From Candidatus Competibacteraceae bacterium (GTDB taxonomy: Bacteria; Pseudomonadota; Gammaproteobacteria; Competibacterales; Competibacteraceae): a DNA stretch of 5,476 bases. The stretch's first letter is position 1, and each line of letters starts with the position of its first letter. The notes under the pieces are model-generated. The model saw nothing but the letters and a program-made list of their open reading frames with translations. It ran no database searches and was not told where the DNA came from. Made by a program: the position numbers and the translations under genes. Where the stretch lies: the NCBI GenBank assembly GCA_020445005.1, contig JAGRHM010000475.1, positions 1 to 5,476 on the forward strand, in the 5' to 3' direction. Shown here piece by piece: positions 1-5,476 of this stretch.

Positions 1-192
1 AATAACTCGCCGGATGGCGTGAACTATGTGGTTCCTGGTAATGACGACGCCATCCGCGCCATACAACTTTACCTTGGCGGCGTAGCCGAGGCTGTGTTGG
101 AAGGTCGCGCAGTGCTGGCGACCGGACGCGGTCCCGAGGAAGAGTTCGTTGAGATTCCCGAGGAAGTCCTTCCAGTCAGCGAAGGCGCCTGA
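1..192 (+). CDS. rpsB: 30S ribosomal protein S2, C-terminal part (gene truncated by the window start)
   Basis: The window opens in frame inside this gene; 63 codons and the TGA stop (190-192) are visible. S2 is a protein of the small ribosomal subunit that binds late in 30S assembly and is needed, with S1, for mRNA initiation complexes. Directly visible is the stretch [10 protein letters not shown] (residues 11-20 of the visible part), followed by a helix with YLGGVAEAV; both match the conserved C-terminal region of bacterial S2 proteins. The last ~20 residues are an acidic tail ([10 protein letters not shown]), as in other proteobacterial S2. Its position just upstream of tsf is the classic rpsB-tsf arrangement. 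In E. coli, S2 represses its own rpsB-tsf mRNA; the leader needed to judge that here lies outside the window. Identity is secure; nothing can be said of the N-terminal part. Confidence 0.96.
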   Translation, partial: NNSPDGVNYVVPGNDDAIRAIQLYLGGVAEAVLEGRAVLATGRGPEEEFVEIPEEVLPVSEGA

Positions 193-219
193 AATCACGG
201 GATGACGGTTTTGCCAGGA

Positions 220-251
220 GGCTCGTGAGTTCGATACCCGCGAGCCTTTTT
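220..251 (+). terminator. Intrinsic terminator/attenuator-like stem-loop in the rpsB-tsf spacer
   Basis: GGCTCG (220-225) pairs perfectly with CGAGCC (241-246). The stem can grow inward by a T-G wobble (226/240) and a G-C pair (227/239), giving about 8 pairs around an 11-base loop. It is followed at once by TTTTT (247-251), the form of a rho-independent terminator. tsf lacks an obvious promoter of its own in the rest of the spacer, so read-through is probably needed for tsf expression. The element would then be a partial terminator that lowers EF-Ts output relative to S2. The structure is seen in the sequence; the attenuating role is inference. Confidence 0.7.
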
Positions 252-262
252 GATTAATTTTG

Positions 263-274
263 ACTGAGCTCAGT
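263..274. repeat. 12-bp perfect palindrome in the tsf leader
   Basis: ACTGAGCTCAGT reads the same on both strands. It lies 12 bases after the terminator-like T-run and 16 bases before the tsf SD. The CAGT half (271-274) can alternatively pair with ACTG at 280-283. It could be a binding site for a dimeric regulator or just a chance palindrome; I recognise no known operator consensus. Confidence 0.3.
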
Positions 275-303
275 ACAGAACTGTTTTGCAGAGGTAAACA
301 AGC

Positions 304-1200
304 ATGGCGGAAATCACCGCAGCGCTAGTCAAGGAACTGCGCGAACGCACGGGTTCGGGGATGATGGAGTGTAAGAGGGCTTTGCAGGAAACCGGTGGCG
401 ACATCGAAGCGGCGGTTGAATCAATGCGCAAGGCCGGGCAAGCCAAGGCCGACAAGAAGGCGAGCCGGATTGCCGCCGAAGGCTTGATCGTGGTCAAGCA
501 GGCCAACGGCGCGTCCGCCATGGTCGAGGTCAACTGCGAAACCGATTTCGTAACCAAAAACGACGACTTCCGCGCTTTCGCCGACGCTGTAGCCGAGGTG
601 GTGTTGCACGGCGAATGGACGGATCTGGACGCTTTGCTGGCGGCGAGTATGGCGAATGGTCAGAGCGTTGAGCAGAACCGGCGCGATTGCATCGCCAAAA
701 TTGGCGAGAATATCAATGTCCGCCGTTTCGCCCGCCTGGCTACGGGCGGCGGCGTACTGGGCAGCTACCTGCACGGCGCACGCATTGGCGTTCTGGTCGA
801 GCTGGAAGGCGGCGATGCCGACCTCGCCAAAGATATTGCCATGCATGTTGCCGCCAGCCGGCCACTCTGCATCAGCGCCGACCAGATACCCGCCGATCTG
901 ATTGCGAAGGAGAAGGAAATTTACGCAGCGCAGGCGGCAGATGAAGCGAAAGGCAAGCCAGCCAACGTCGTTGAGAAAATCATCGGGAAAATAGTAGAGG
1001 GCAAGCTACGCAAGTACTTCGAGGCGGTGACCTTGCTTGGCCAAGCATTCATCAAGGACGATAAGCAGAGCGTAGGTGAGTTGTTGAAATCTCGCCAAGC
1101 TAAGGTGATTCGCTTCGAGCGCTTCGAACTGGGCGAGGGCATTGAGAAAAAATCTGGCGATTTTGCCGCTGAAGTGATGGCGGCAGCGCGCGGCGACTAA
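304..1200 (+). CDS. tsf: Translation elongation factor Ts (EF-Ts)
   Basis: EF-Ts is the cytoplasmic guanine-nucleotide exchange factor that displaces GDP from EF-Tu so that it can reload GTP and aminoacyl-tRNA. The 298-residue product begins with the conserved UBA-like N-terminal domain (residues ~2-55), including LVKELRERTGSGMMECKRAL. The hallmark TDFV motif is at 80-83; D81 and F82 correspond to E. coli Asp80 and Phe81, which push into the EF-Tu Mg2+/nucleotide site. GENINVRR (134-141), LGSYLHGARIGV (152-163), MHVAAS (180-185) and the C-terminal GEGIEK block (277-282) also match the family. It is about 15 residues longer than the E. coli protein (283), with extra residues near 115-128 and 219-230, which is ordinary variation. 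The ATG has a good SD, AGAGGT at 290-295, 8 bases upstream, and the N-terminus aligns exactly with family starts. It follows rpsB after 111 bases and is probably co-transcribed with it through a partial terminator. Confidence 0.98.
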   Translation: MAEITAALVKELRERTGSGMMECKRALQETGGDIEAAVESMRKAGQAKADKKASRIAAEGLIVVKQANGASAMVEVNCETDFVTKNDDFRAFADAVAEVVLHGEWTDLDALLAASMANGQSVEQNRRDCIAKIGENINVRRFARLATGGGVLGSYLHGARIGVLVELEGGDADLAKDIAMHVAASRPLCISADQIPADLIAKEKEIYAAQAADEAKGKPANVVEKIIGKIVEGKLRKYFEAVTLLGQAFIKDDKQSVGELLKSRQAKVIRFERFELGEGIEKKSGDFAAEVMAAARGD

Positions 1201-1217
1201 GATGAACCGCCAAAGAC

Positions 1218-1236
1218 CTGGAATGACTTCTTCCAG
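1218..1236 (+). other. Small hairpin just after tsf
   Basis: CTGGAA (1218-1223) and TTCCAG (1231-1236) form a 6-bp stem with a 7-base loop, 17 bases after the tsf stop. Only a broken T-rich stretch (TGTTTGT) follows, so it is at best a weak terminator or a 3'-end stabilising hairpin. A 6-bp stem in a 131-base spacer may be chance. Confidence 0.25.
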
Positions 1237-1260
1237 ACTGTTTGTAGATTGAGCATCTGA

Positions 1261-1282
1261 ACATGGGCTCCGAAGCCCATGT
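1261..1282 (+). other. Strong 9-bp hairpin in the tsf-pyrH spacer, no T-run
   Basis: ACATGGGCT (1261-1269) pairs perfectly with AGCCCATGT (1274-1282) around a four-base CCGA loop. The stem is longer and has a tighter loop than the rpsB-tsf one, but is followed by CATGCCATG, not T residues, so it lacks the intrinsic terminator signature. Plausible roles are protection of the rpsB-tsf mRNA 3' end, an RNase processing point, or a transcription pause. It sits just upstream of the putative pyrH promoter, marking the boundary between two transcription units. Confidence 0.5.
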
Positions 1283-1288
1283 CATGCC

Positions 1289-1318
1289 ATGACGCCGGGG
1301 CCATGATTCCGGTACAAT
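1289..1318 (+). promoter_or_regulatory. Putative sigma-70-type promoter for pyrH
   Basis: A -10-like hexamer TACAAT (1313-1318, five of six to consensus) lies 18 bases downstream of a -35-like ATGACG (1289-1294, four of six). Transcription would start near 1325, about 34 bases before the preferred pyrH start at 1359 and only about 7 bases before the upstream ATG at 1332. Its position after a strong hairpin in the only large gap before pyrH supports it. The -35 match is modest, so this remains a prediction. Confidence 0.4.
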
Positions 1319-1358
1319 TTGTTGACCCTTCATGACAGCGCAGGTTACGCCATTCACC

Positions 1359-2084
1359 ATGCCGAATTCCAAACCGGTATTCAAGCGAATTCTTCTCAAG
1401 CTCAGCGGCGAAGCGCTCATGGGCAAGGACGATTACGGTATCGATACTGAAGTGATTGCCCGCATGGCCGGTGAAGTGCGCGAGTTGCGTCAATTAGGCG
1501 TGGAAGTCGGCATGGTCATCGGCGGCGGCAACTTGTTTCGCGGCGCGGGGCTGGCTCGGGCGGGCATGGATCGGGTGACCGCCGATCACATGGGAATGCT
1601 GGCCACGGTCATGAACTCGCTGGCGATGCAGGATACCCTGGAACGGCTGGGTGTTTTCACCCGCGTCATGTCAGCCATTCGCATCAATCAAGTCTGCGAG
1701 GACTATATCCGCCGTCGCGCCATCCGTCATCTGGAGAAAGGCCGGGTGGTGATCTTCGCTGCGGGCACCGGCAACCCGTTCTTTACCACTGATTCCGCCG
1801 CCAGCCTGCGGGCGATTGAGATCAACGCCGACGTGATGCTCAAGGCGACCAAAGTGGACGGCATCTATTCCGCGGATCCCCTCAAGGACCCGCAAGCCGT
1901 GCGCTATGACCTTTTGACCTACGATGAGGCTCTGGCGCGTAAACTGCAGGTTATGGACGCAACGGCTATTGTCATGTGCCGTGAACATGACCTGCCGCTA
2001 ATGGTTTTCAACATCAATCGTCACGGCGATCTAGTCAGGATCGTGTGCGGCGAGAAGGTAGGCACCACCGTGGTGCGGGAATGA
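1359..2084 (+). CDS. pyrH: UMP kinase (uridylate kinase)
   Basis: PyrH phosphorylates UMP to UDP with ATP in the cytoplasm, the step feeding UTP, CTP and UDP-sugars. The bacterial enzyme is a hexamer of the amino-acid-kinase fold, typically GTP-activated and UTP-inhibited. Numbered from the preferred start (241 residues, the E. coli length): [12 protein letters not shown] (9-20) carries the phosphate-binding Lys14; GGGNLFRG (55-62) and DHMGM (76-80) form the UMP/phosphate site, with Arg61 and Asp76 matching E. coli Arg62 and Asp77; [10 protein letters not shown] (136-145) and KVDGIY (165-170) complete the active site. The reading frame also offers an ATG at 1332, giving nine more residues (MTAQVTPFT). 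I prefer 1359 because it reproduces the usual MxxxKPxxKRILLK N-terminus and length. Neither ATG has a good SD: 1332 has none, and 1359 has only GCAGG (1340-1344), 14 bases away. The stop overlaps an in-frame ATG of frr at 2081. Confidence 0.96.
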   Translation: MPNSKPVFKRILLKLSGEALMGKDDYGIDTEVIARMAGEVRELRQLGVEVGMVIGGGNLFRGAGLARAGMDRVTADHMGMLATVMNSLAMQDTLERLGVFTRVMSAIRINQVCEDYIRRRAIRHLEKGRVVIFAAGTGNPFFTTDSAASLRAIEINADVMLKATKVDGIYSADPLKDPQAVRYDLLTYDEALARKLQVMDATAIVMCREHDLPLMVFNINRHGDLVRIVCGEKVGTTVVRE

Positions 2085-2089
2085 CGACC

Positions 2090-2647
2090 ATGATCGATGA
2101 TATCAAGAAAGACGCGACGGCCCGTATGGCCAAAAGCGTGGATACGCTCAAGCACGAATTGACCAAGCTACGCACCGGGCGGGCGCATGCCAGCCTGTTG
2201 GATCACATCACGGTGAGTTACTATGGCAACGAGACGCCGCTTAATCAAGTGGCGTCTGTTGGCGTCGCCGACGCCCGCACTTTGCTGGTAACGCCTTGGG
2301 AAAAAAACATGGTCGGTCCGATTGAGAAGGCCATCATGAAGTCCGATCTGGGTCTGAATCCCGTCACTGCCGGTACGGCAATCCGGGTACCCTTACCGGC
2401 GCTGACCGAGGAGCGCCGGCGGGATCTAGTGAAAGTGGTTCGCCAGGAGGGGGAGATCGCTAGGGTCGCGATCCGTAACATCCGCCGAGACGCCAATAAC
2501 CAGTTCAAAGCGTTGCTCAAGGACAAGAAAATTACCGAGGATGCCGAACGACAAACTCAGGATGAAACACAAAAGTTGACCGATCGGCATATTCAGGACG
2601 TGGACAAGATTCTCACTGCCAAGGAAGCCGAATTAATGGAAATCTGA
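2090..2647 (+). CDS. frr: Ribosome recycling factor
   Basis: Frr works with EF-G after termination to split the 70S ribosome from mRNA and deacylated tRNA. From the ATG at 2090 the protein has 185 residues, identical in length to E. coli Frr and starting like it (MIDDIKKDA against MISDIRKDA). [12 protein letters not shown] (27-38) is the conserved hinge/first-helix motif. Domain II spans about 31-104, and the three-helix bundle resumes with LTEERRRDL (105-113) and NIRRDAN (130-136), which contains the conserved Arg132; the end, KEAELMEI, is also typical. An alternative ATG at 2081 overlaps the pyrH stop as ATGA and would add MTT. GGGA at 2077-2080 is 9 bases from 2090 but abuts 2081, so 2090 is preferred. 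Either way, translation is probably coupled to pyrH. Confidence 0.97.
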   Translation: MIDDIKKDATARMAKSVDTLKHELTKLRTGRAHASLLDHITVSYYGNETPLNQVASVGVADARTLLVTPWEKNMVGPIEKAIMKSDLGLNPVTAGTAIRVPLPALTEERRRDLVKVVRQEGEIARVAIRNIRRDANNQFKALLKDKKITEDAERQTQDETQKLTDRHIQDVDKILTAKEAELMEI

Positions 2648-2657
2648 GGGATCGGTT

Positions 2658-2696
2658 CGATTTCCGTCCAAGCGCAACTTTAGATTCAGGAAATCG
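2658..2696 (+). promoter_or_regulatory. Inverted repeat that can mask the uppS ribosome-binding site
   Basis: CGATTTCC (2658-2665) is the exact reverse complement of GGAAATCG (2689-2696), separated by 23 bases. The right arm contains most of the only SD for uppS (AGGAAA, 2688-2693, 8 bases before the ATG at 2702). In RNA the pairing would hide that SD, so it could tune uppS translation. The repeat and its overlap with the SD are directly visible; regulation is inference, and the long loop makes the fold only moderately stable. Confidence 0.35.
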
Positions 2697-2701
2697 TTCG
2701 C

Positions 2702-3466
2702 ATGTCGAATGATGTGCAGGCGCTGTCTTCTACAAGCGACTGGCGGCCTCGTCATGTGGCGATTGTCATGGACGGTAATGGTCGCTGGGCGCAACAGCGC
2801 TCCCTGCCGCGCACCGCGGGTCATCGCGAGGGCGCCAAAGCCGTGCGGCGGGTGGTTGAAGCCTGTGTTGAGCGGAATATTCCCGTACTCACGCTATTCG
2901 CGTTTAGCAGCGAAAACTGGCGTCGTCCACGCCGGGAAGTCGAAATTCTGATGAACCTGTTTTTGACCACCTTGCGTAGCGAAATTCGCCGGCTGGACGT
3001 CGCTAATGTCCGGTTGCGCTTCATCGGCGACCATGGCGCCTTTTCGCCGACTCTGCGGGACTACATTACCAAAGCAGAGAAGCGCACGATGCGGAACACC
3101 GGCCTGACGCTGGTGATTGCCGCTAATTACGGTGGCCGCTGGGATATCCTCCAGGCTGCGCGGCGGATTGCCGAGGACGTTGCCGCAGGTCGATTATCGC
3201 CCAATGATTTAACCACGGAGTTCTATCACCGCTATACCTGCCTGGCTGATCTGCCGGAGCCGGATTTGTTCATTCGCACCGGTGGAGAGCAGCGCATCAG
3301 CAATTTTCTACTCTGGCAACTGGCTTATACCGAGCTGTATTTCAGCGAACGACTGTGGCCGGACTATGACGCGGGCGATCTGGACGCCGCCTGCGCCGCC
3401 TTTGCCAATCGCCTGCGGCGGTTCGGCCAGACTAGCGAACAAGTCGCGCGGGGTGACCATGCTTAA
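2702..3466 (+). CDS. uppS: Isoprenyl transferase; undecaprenyl diphosphate synthase (ditrans,polycis, C55)
   Basis: UppS adds eight isopentenyl units in cis to farnesyl diphosphate, making undecaprenyl diphosphate, the membrane lipid carrier for peptidoglycan and O-antigen precursors. It is a soluble homodimer of the cis-prenyltransferase fold. The 254-residue product shows all signature regions: HVAIVMDGNGRWA (18-30) with catalytic Asp24 (E. coli Asp26); RTAGHREG (37-44) with His41 (E. coli His43); FAFSSENWRRP (66-76) with Glu71 and Trp73; and IRTGGEQRISNF (191-202) with Arg192, Arg198 and Ser200 binding the IPP diphosphate. Glu211 matches E. coli Glu213. The ATG at 2702 has SD AGGAAA 8 bases upstream and gives the family length (E. 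coli 253). It follows frr after 54 bases containing a possible SD-masking repeat, and its last 8 bases overlap cdsA. Chain length C55 is inferred from family similarity. Confidence 0.97.
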   Translation: MSNDVQALSSTSDWRPRHVAIVMDGNGRWAQQRSLPRTAGHREGAKAVRRVVEACVERNIPVLTLFAFSSENWRRPRREVEILMNLFLTTLRSEIRRLDVANVRLRFIGDHGAFSPTLRDYITKAEKRTMRNTGLTLVIAANYGGRWDILQAARRIAEDVAAGRLSPNDLTTEFYHRYTCLADLPEPDLFIRTGGEQRISNFLLWQLAYTELYFSERLWPDYDAGDLDAACAAFANRLRRFGQTSEQVARGDHA

Positions 3467-4268
3467 GCAGCGCGTCGTCACGGCAACCATTTTGGCGCTC
3501 CTAGTCATTTGGGCCGTGTTGAGATTGCCGGCAACCGGATTTGGCCTGGCGCTGCTGGTGATCATTTTGCTTGGCGCTTGGGAGTGGACAAGGCTGGTGG
3601 GTTTAGCGGCGCCGCGTGATCGAGGATTGTATGTGGGTGGAGTGCTGCTGCTCATTCTGGCGATCTGGCCACTGCTCGACCACACGGCGCTTATGAGTGG
3701 TCTGCTGAGCGTGGTGGTCCTGAGTTGGTGCGGCGCGCTGCTGTGGCTGCGCTACTATGCCCAACGCCCCGATCATCAGGACCGGTCATTGGCGATAGGG
3801 ATCGCTGGCGTGATCGTGCTGGTCGCGCCATGGGCGGCATTCATGGAATTGCGCGGCGAATTTGGACCGAGCTATGTACTGTTTCTGTTCCTGCTGGTCT
3901 GGGCTGCGGATGTCGGCGCCTATTTCGCGGGCCGCCGCTGGGGGCAGCGCAAGCTGGCGCCGGCAATCAGTCCGGGCAAAACCTGGGAAGGCGTTGGCGG
4001 CGCCGTGATGGCGACGCTGATGCTGGCGCTGGTCGGCGCAGCGTTACTGGATGTTGGGGCGCGCTGGCCAGCGTTCGTGATGGTATGTTTGATTACCGTG
4101 GGTTTTTCTATTGCTGGGGACTTGTTCGAGAGTATGCTCAAACGTCAGTGCGGGGTGAAGGATAGCGGATCGCTTCTACCGGGGCACGGCGGTGTCCTCG
4201 ACCGGGTGGATAGCCTGACTGCGGCTGCGCCGGTCTTTCTGCTGGGTCTCCATGGAGTATGGAGATGA
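3459..4268 (+). CDS. cdsA: Phosphatidate cytidylyltransferase (CDP-diacylglycerol synthase)
   Basis: CdsA is an inner-membrane enzyme that converts phosphatidic acid and CTP to CDP-diacylglycerol and diphosphate, the branch point for phosphatidylethanolamine, phosphatidylglycerol and cardiolipin. The 269-residue product is strongly hydrophobic, with about eight likely membrane segments (roughly 7-22, 26-41, 58-73, 79-98, 111-128, 137-153, 179-198, 203-220). The family signature is complete near the C-terminus: S225-x2-K228-R229, then K234-D235-S236, P241-x-H243-G244-G245 and D248-R249-x-D251, the metal- and substrate-binding core. SPGKTWEG (171-178) is also typical. The frame is open back to 3282, but the N-terminus MLKQRVVTA at 3459 matches the E. 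coli start (MLKYRLISA), so the upstream part is just the uppS shadow. The ATG lies inside the end of uppS (8-base overlap) with GGGGTG (3450-3455) only 3 bases away, suggesting translational coupling. Slightly shorter than E. coli CdsA (285). Confidence 0.96.
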   Translation: MLKQRVVTATILALLVIWAVLRLPATGFGLALLVIILLGAWEWTRLVGLAAPRDRGLYVGGVLLLILAIWPLLDHTALMSGLLSVVVLSWCGALLWLRYYAQRPDHQDRSLAIGIAGVIVLVAPWAAFMELRGEFGPSYVLFLFLLVWAADVGAYFAGRRWGQRKLAPAISPGKTWEGVGGAVMATLMLALVGAALLDVGARWPAFVMVCLITVGFSIAGDLFESMLKRQCGVKDSGSLLPGHGGVLDRVDSLTAAAPVFLLGLHGVWR

Positions 4269-5467
4269 GTGGGCCAATCGGCATCGCCATTCTCGGTTCC
4301 ACCGGCTCCATCGGCGTCAGTACGCTTGACGTGCTACAACGTCATCCCGAACGCTTCAGGGTAACCGCCCTGACTGCTCATCGTGATGTCGAGGGCCTGT
4401 TCCAGCAATGCCTGACCCATGAACCCGAGTATGCGGTAATGGCGGACGCCGACGCTGCGGAGCAGTTACGCAACCGGTTGCAGACGACGGGACGCATAGT
4501 CGAAGTGCTGGCGGGTGTAGAAGGATTGGAGCGAGTAGCGGCTTTGCCAGGAGTTGGGGCCGTCATGGCGGCGATTGTTGGGGCCGCGGGCCTGTTGCCG
4601 ACCTTGGCGGCGGCGCGGGCCGGTAAGCGCGTGCTGCTGGCCAACAAGGAGGCGCTGGTCATGGCCGGGCCGCTGTTCATGGCGGCGGTGCGCGAGCATC
4701 GCGCAGAACTGCTGCCCATCGACAGTGAACATAATGCAGTGTTTCAGTGTCTTCCTCTAACCTTTGCTACGGAAGGACTCGATACTGTTGGAGTGCGGCG
4801 CATCTTGTTGACAGGTTCGGGCGGACCGTTTCGCCTCACCCCCCTCGAACAACTGCCGAAAGCGACTCCAGAACAGGCTTGCGCGCATCCAAACTGGAGC
4901 ATGGGTCGGAAAATTTCTGTCGATTCGGCCACCATGATGAACAAGGGTCTGGAAGTCATCGAAGCGCATTGGCTGTTTGGCGCGCCGCCGGAACGGATCG
5001 AAGTAGTGATTCATCCGCAAAGCGTGATTCATTCCATGGTGGAATACCAGGATGGCTCGGTGTTGGCGCAACTGGGCAATCCGGATATGCGCACTCCCAT
5101 TGCTCATGCCTTGGCCTGGCCACGGCGACTGGCGTCCGGAGCCGCATTCCTGGATTTTGCTCAAATGGCCTCTTTGGAGTTTACGACCCCGGACTTCTTG
5201 CGCTTCCCCTGCCTGGAACTGGCGTTTGCCGCGCTGGCGGCGGGCGGCACAACACCTGTCATTCTTAACGCTGCTAATGAAATTGCCGTACAAGCCTTTC
5301 TCGATCGACGGATTCGCTACACTGACATCCATACTGTTGTCCAATACACTCTGGAGCGGGTGAACAGACGCGCTATTGCGTCACTGGCGGTCATCCTCGA
5401 TGACGATGTCCAGGCCCGAACCGTGGCCGGCGAATGGGTCGCCGCGCATGGCGGAGGTCTTTCATGA
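4265..5467 (+). CDS. dxr: 1-deoxy-D-xylulose 5-phosphate reductoisomerase
   Basis: Dxr rearranges and reduces DXP to 2-C-methyl-D-erythritol 4-phosphate with NADPH, the committed step of the MEP isoprenoid pathway and the fosmidomycin target. The product has 400 residues (E. coli 398). The Rossmann NADPH motif ILGSTGSIG is at 9-17; ANKE of the cofactor domain follows AGKRVLL. Metal ligands sit in IDSEHN: Asp153 and Glu155 (E. coli Asp150, Glu152), with Glu230 of NKGLE as the third (E. coli Glu231). LTGSGGPF and [11 protein letters not shown] (His208, E. coli His209) form the catalytic loop region, and HPQSVIHSM follows. ATG at 4265 overlaps the cdsA stop as ATGA and has GGAG (4254-4257) 7 bases upstream. 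An in-frame ATG at 4259 would be only 1 base from that SD, so it is less likely. Placement after cdsA rather than before uppS follows the Pseudomonas-type order. Confidence 0.97.
   Translation: MSGPIGIAILGSTGSIGVSTLDVLQRHPERFRVTALTAHRDVEGLFQQCLTHEPEYAVMADADAAEQLRNRLQTTGRIVEVLAGVEGLERVAALPGVGAVMAAIVGAAGLLPTLAAARAGKRVLLANKEALVMAGPLFMAAVREHRAELLPIDSEHNAVFQCLPLTFATEGLDTVGVRRILLTGSGGPFRLTPLEQLPKATPEQACAHPNWSMGRKISVDSATMMNKGLEVIEAHWLFGAPPERIEVVIHPQSVIHSMVEYQDGSVLAQLGNPDMRTPIAHALAWPRRLASGAAFLDFAQMASLEFTTPDFLRFPCLELAFAALAAGGTTPVILNAANEIAVQAFLDRRIRYTDIHTVVQYTLERVNRRAIASLAVILDDDVQARTVAGEWVAAHGGGLS
5453..5458 (+). promoter_or_regulatory. Strong Shine-Dalgarno for the gene after dxr
   Basis: GGAGGT lies inside the last codons of dxr, 5 bases before the ATG at 5464 and 8 before the ATG at 5467. 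It is the longest SD match in the window and shows that a real gene starts at the window edge. Confidence 0.7.
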
Positions 5468-5476
5468 TGAGCAGCA
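5464..5476 (+). CDS. rseP: Start of the next gene, probably the RseP site-2 intramembrane protease (cut by window end)
   Basis: Only ATG ATG AGC AGC and one further base are present (Met-Met-Ser-Ser). The first ATG overlaps the dxr stop as ATGA (4-base overlap); the second ATG, at 5467, is an equally possible start given the GGAGGT upstream. The name is inferred only from context: in gammaproteobacteria with this gene order, the gene after dxr is usually rseP/mucP, the membrane zinc protease that cleaves the anti-sigma factor RseA/MucA, followed by bamA. No residue seen here can confirm it. Confidence 0.45.

Noticed and set aside
217..247. A T-arm-like stretch (GTTCGATACC inside a GC stem), suggesting a tRNA 3' half or remnant
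   Set aside because: There are no matching D-arm, anticodon arm or CCA end around it, and the inner stem contains mismatches. The terminator reading with its T-run explains it better.
260..265. TTGACT as a -35 element for a tsf promoter
   Set aside because: There is no -10-like sequence at suitable spacing; TACAGA at 274-279 is only 8 bases downstream.
421..846. 141-codon open frame on the - strand opposite tsf
   Set aside because: It lies entirely inside tsf with no recognisable family features, so it is a shadow frame.
1322..1327. TTGACC as a -35 element for pyrH
   Set aside because: No -10-like hexamer occurs 15-19 bases downstream, and the resulting start would fall at or past the pyrH start codon. 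The TACAAT pair upstream fits better.
3282..3458. A 59-residue N-terminal extension of CdsA
   Set aside because: This part overlaps the conserved C-terminal active-site region of UppS in another frame. CdsA homologues start at the MLKQRV position (3459).
4747..5268. 173-codon + strand open frame inside dxr
   Set aside because: It is out of frame with dxr, which is intact with all active-site residues, and shows no domain.
4757..5344. Long open frame on the - strand (195 codons) opposite dxr
   Set aside because: It lies wholly within a confidently identified dxr. Its protein shows no recognisable motif, and its composition is that of a shadow frame in GC-rich coding DNA.
1..5476. A hidden novel system such as a CRISPR array, mobile element, defence or toxin-antitoxin genes
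   Set aside because: There are no direct repeats with regular spacers, transposase motifs or terminal repeats. All coding space is filled by conserved housekeeping genes, and no gap exceeds 131 bases.

Overview
This window is a conserved bacterial housekeeping cluster, all on the + strand: the 3' end of rpsB, then tsf, pyrH, frr, uppS, cdsA and dxr, followed by the first few codons of a further gene that is probably rseP. Every complete gene is recognisable from its own family motifs and has about the usual family length. The protein sequences look gammaproteobacterial: EF-Ts, Frr, UppS, CdsA and Dxr all resemble the Escherichia coli proteins closely along most of their length. The order frr-uppS-cdsA-dxr is that of Pseudomonas aeruginosa; E. 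coli has frr-dxr-uppS-cdsA. The DNA is moderately GC-rich. The genus cannot be named from this sequence alone.

Layout: 1-192 is the C-terminal part of ribosomal protein S2. The rpsB-tsf spacer (193-303) holds a stem-loop with a T-run, shaped like an intrinsic terminator or attenuator, then a 12-bp perfect palindrome and the tsf Shine-Dalgarno (SD). tsf runs 304-1200. The tsf-pyrH spacer holds a strong 9-bp hairpin without a T-run and a plausible promoter for pyrH. pyrH and frr are almost contiguous. A 54-base gap with an 8-bp inverted repeat covering the uppS SD separates frr from uppS. From uppS onward the genes overlap (uppS/cdsA by 8 bases, cdsA/dxr by 4, dxr/next gene by 4), so translational coupling is likely.

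How the genes fit together: S2, EF-Ts and ribosome recycling factor serve translation. PyrH makes UDP, the precursor of UTP and CTP, and hence of the nucleotide-sugars of the envelope and the CTP used by CdsA. Dxr commits carbon to the MEP isoprenoid pathway, UppS uses the resulting C5 units to build the C55 lipid carrier for peptidoglycan and other glycans, and CdsA makes CDP-diacylglycerol for phospholipids. The cluster thus links protein synthesis with envelope precursor supply, and the expected downstream rseP fits that theme.

I found no mobile element, CRISPR array, tRNA/rRNA gene, toxin-antitoxin pair, defence system or other accessory gene. The observations of interest are regulatory-scale structures in the spacers and start-codon choices; none amounts to a new system.
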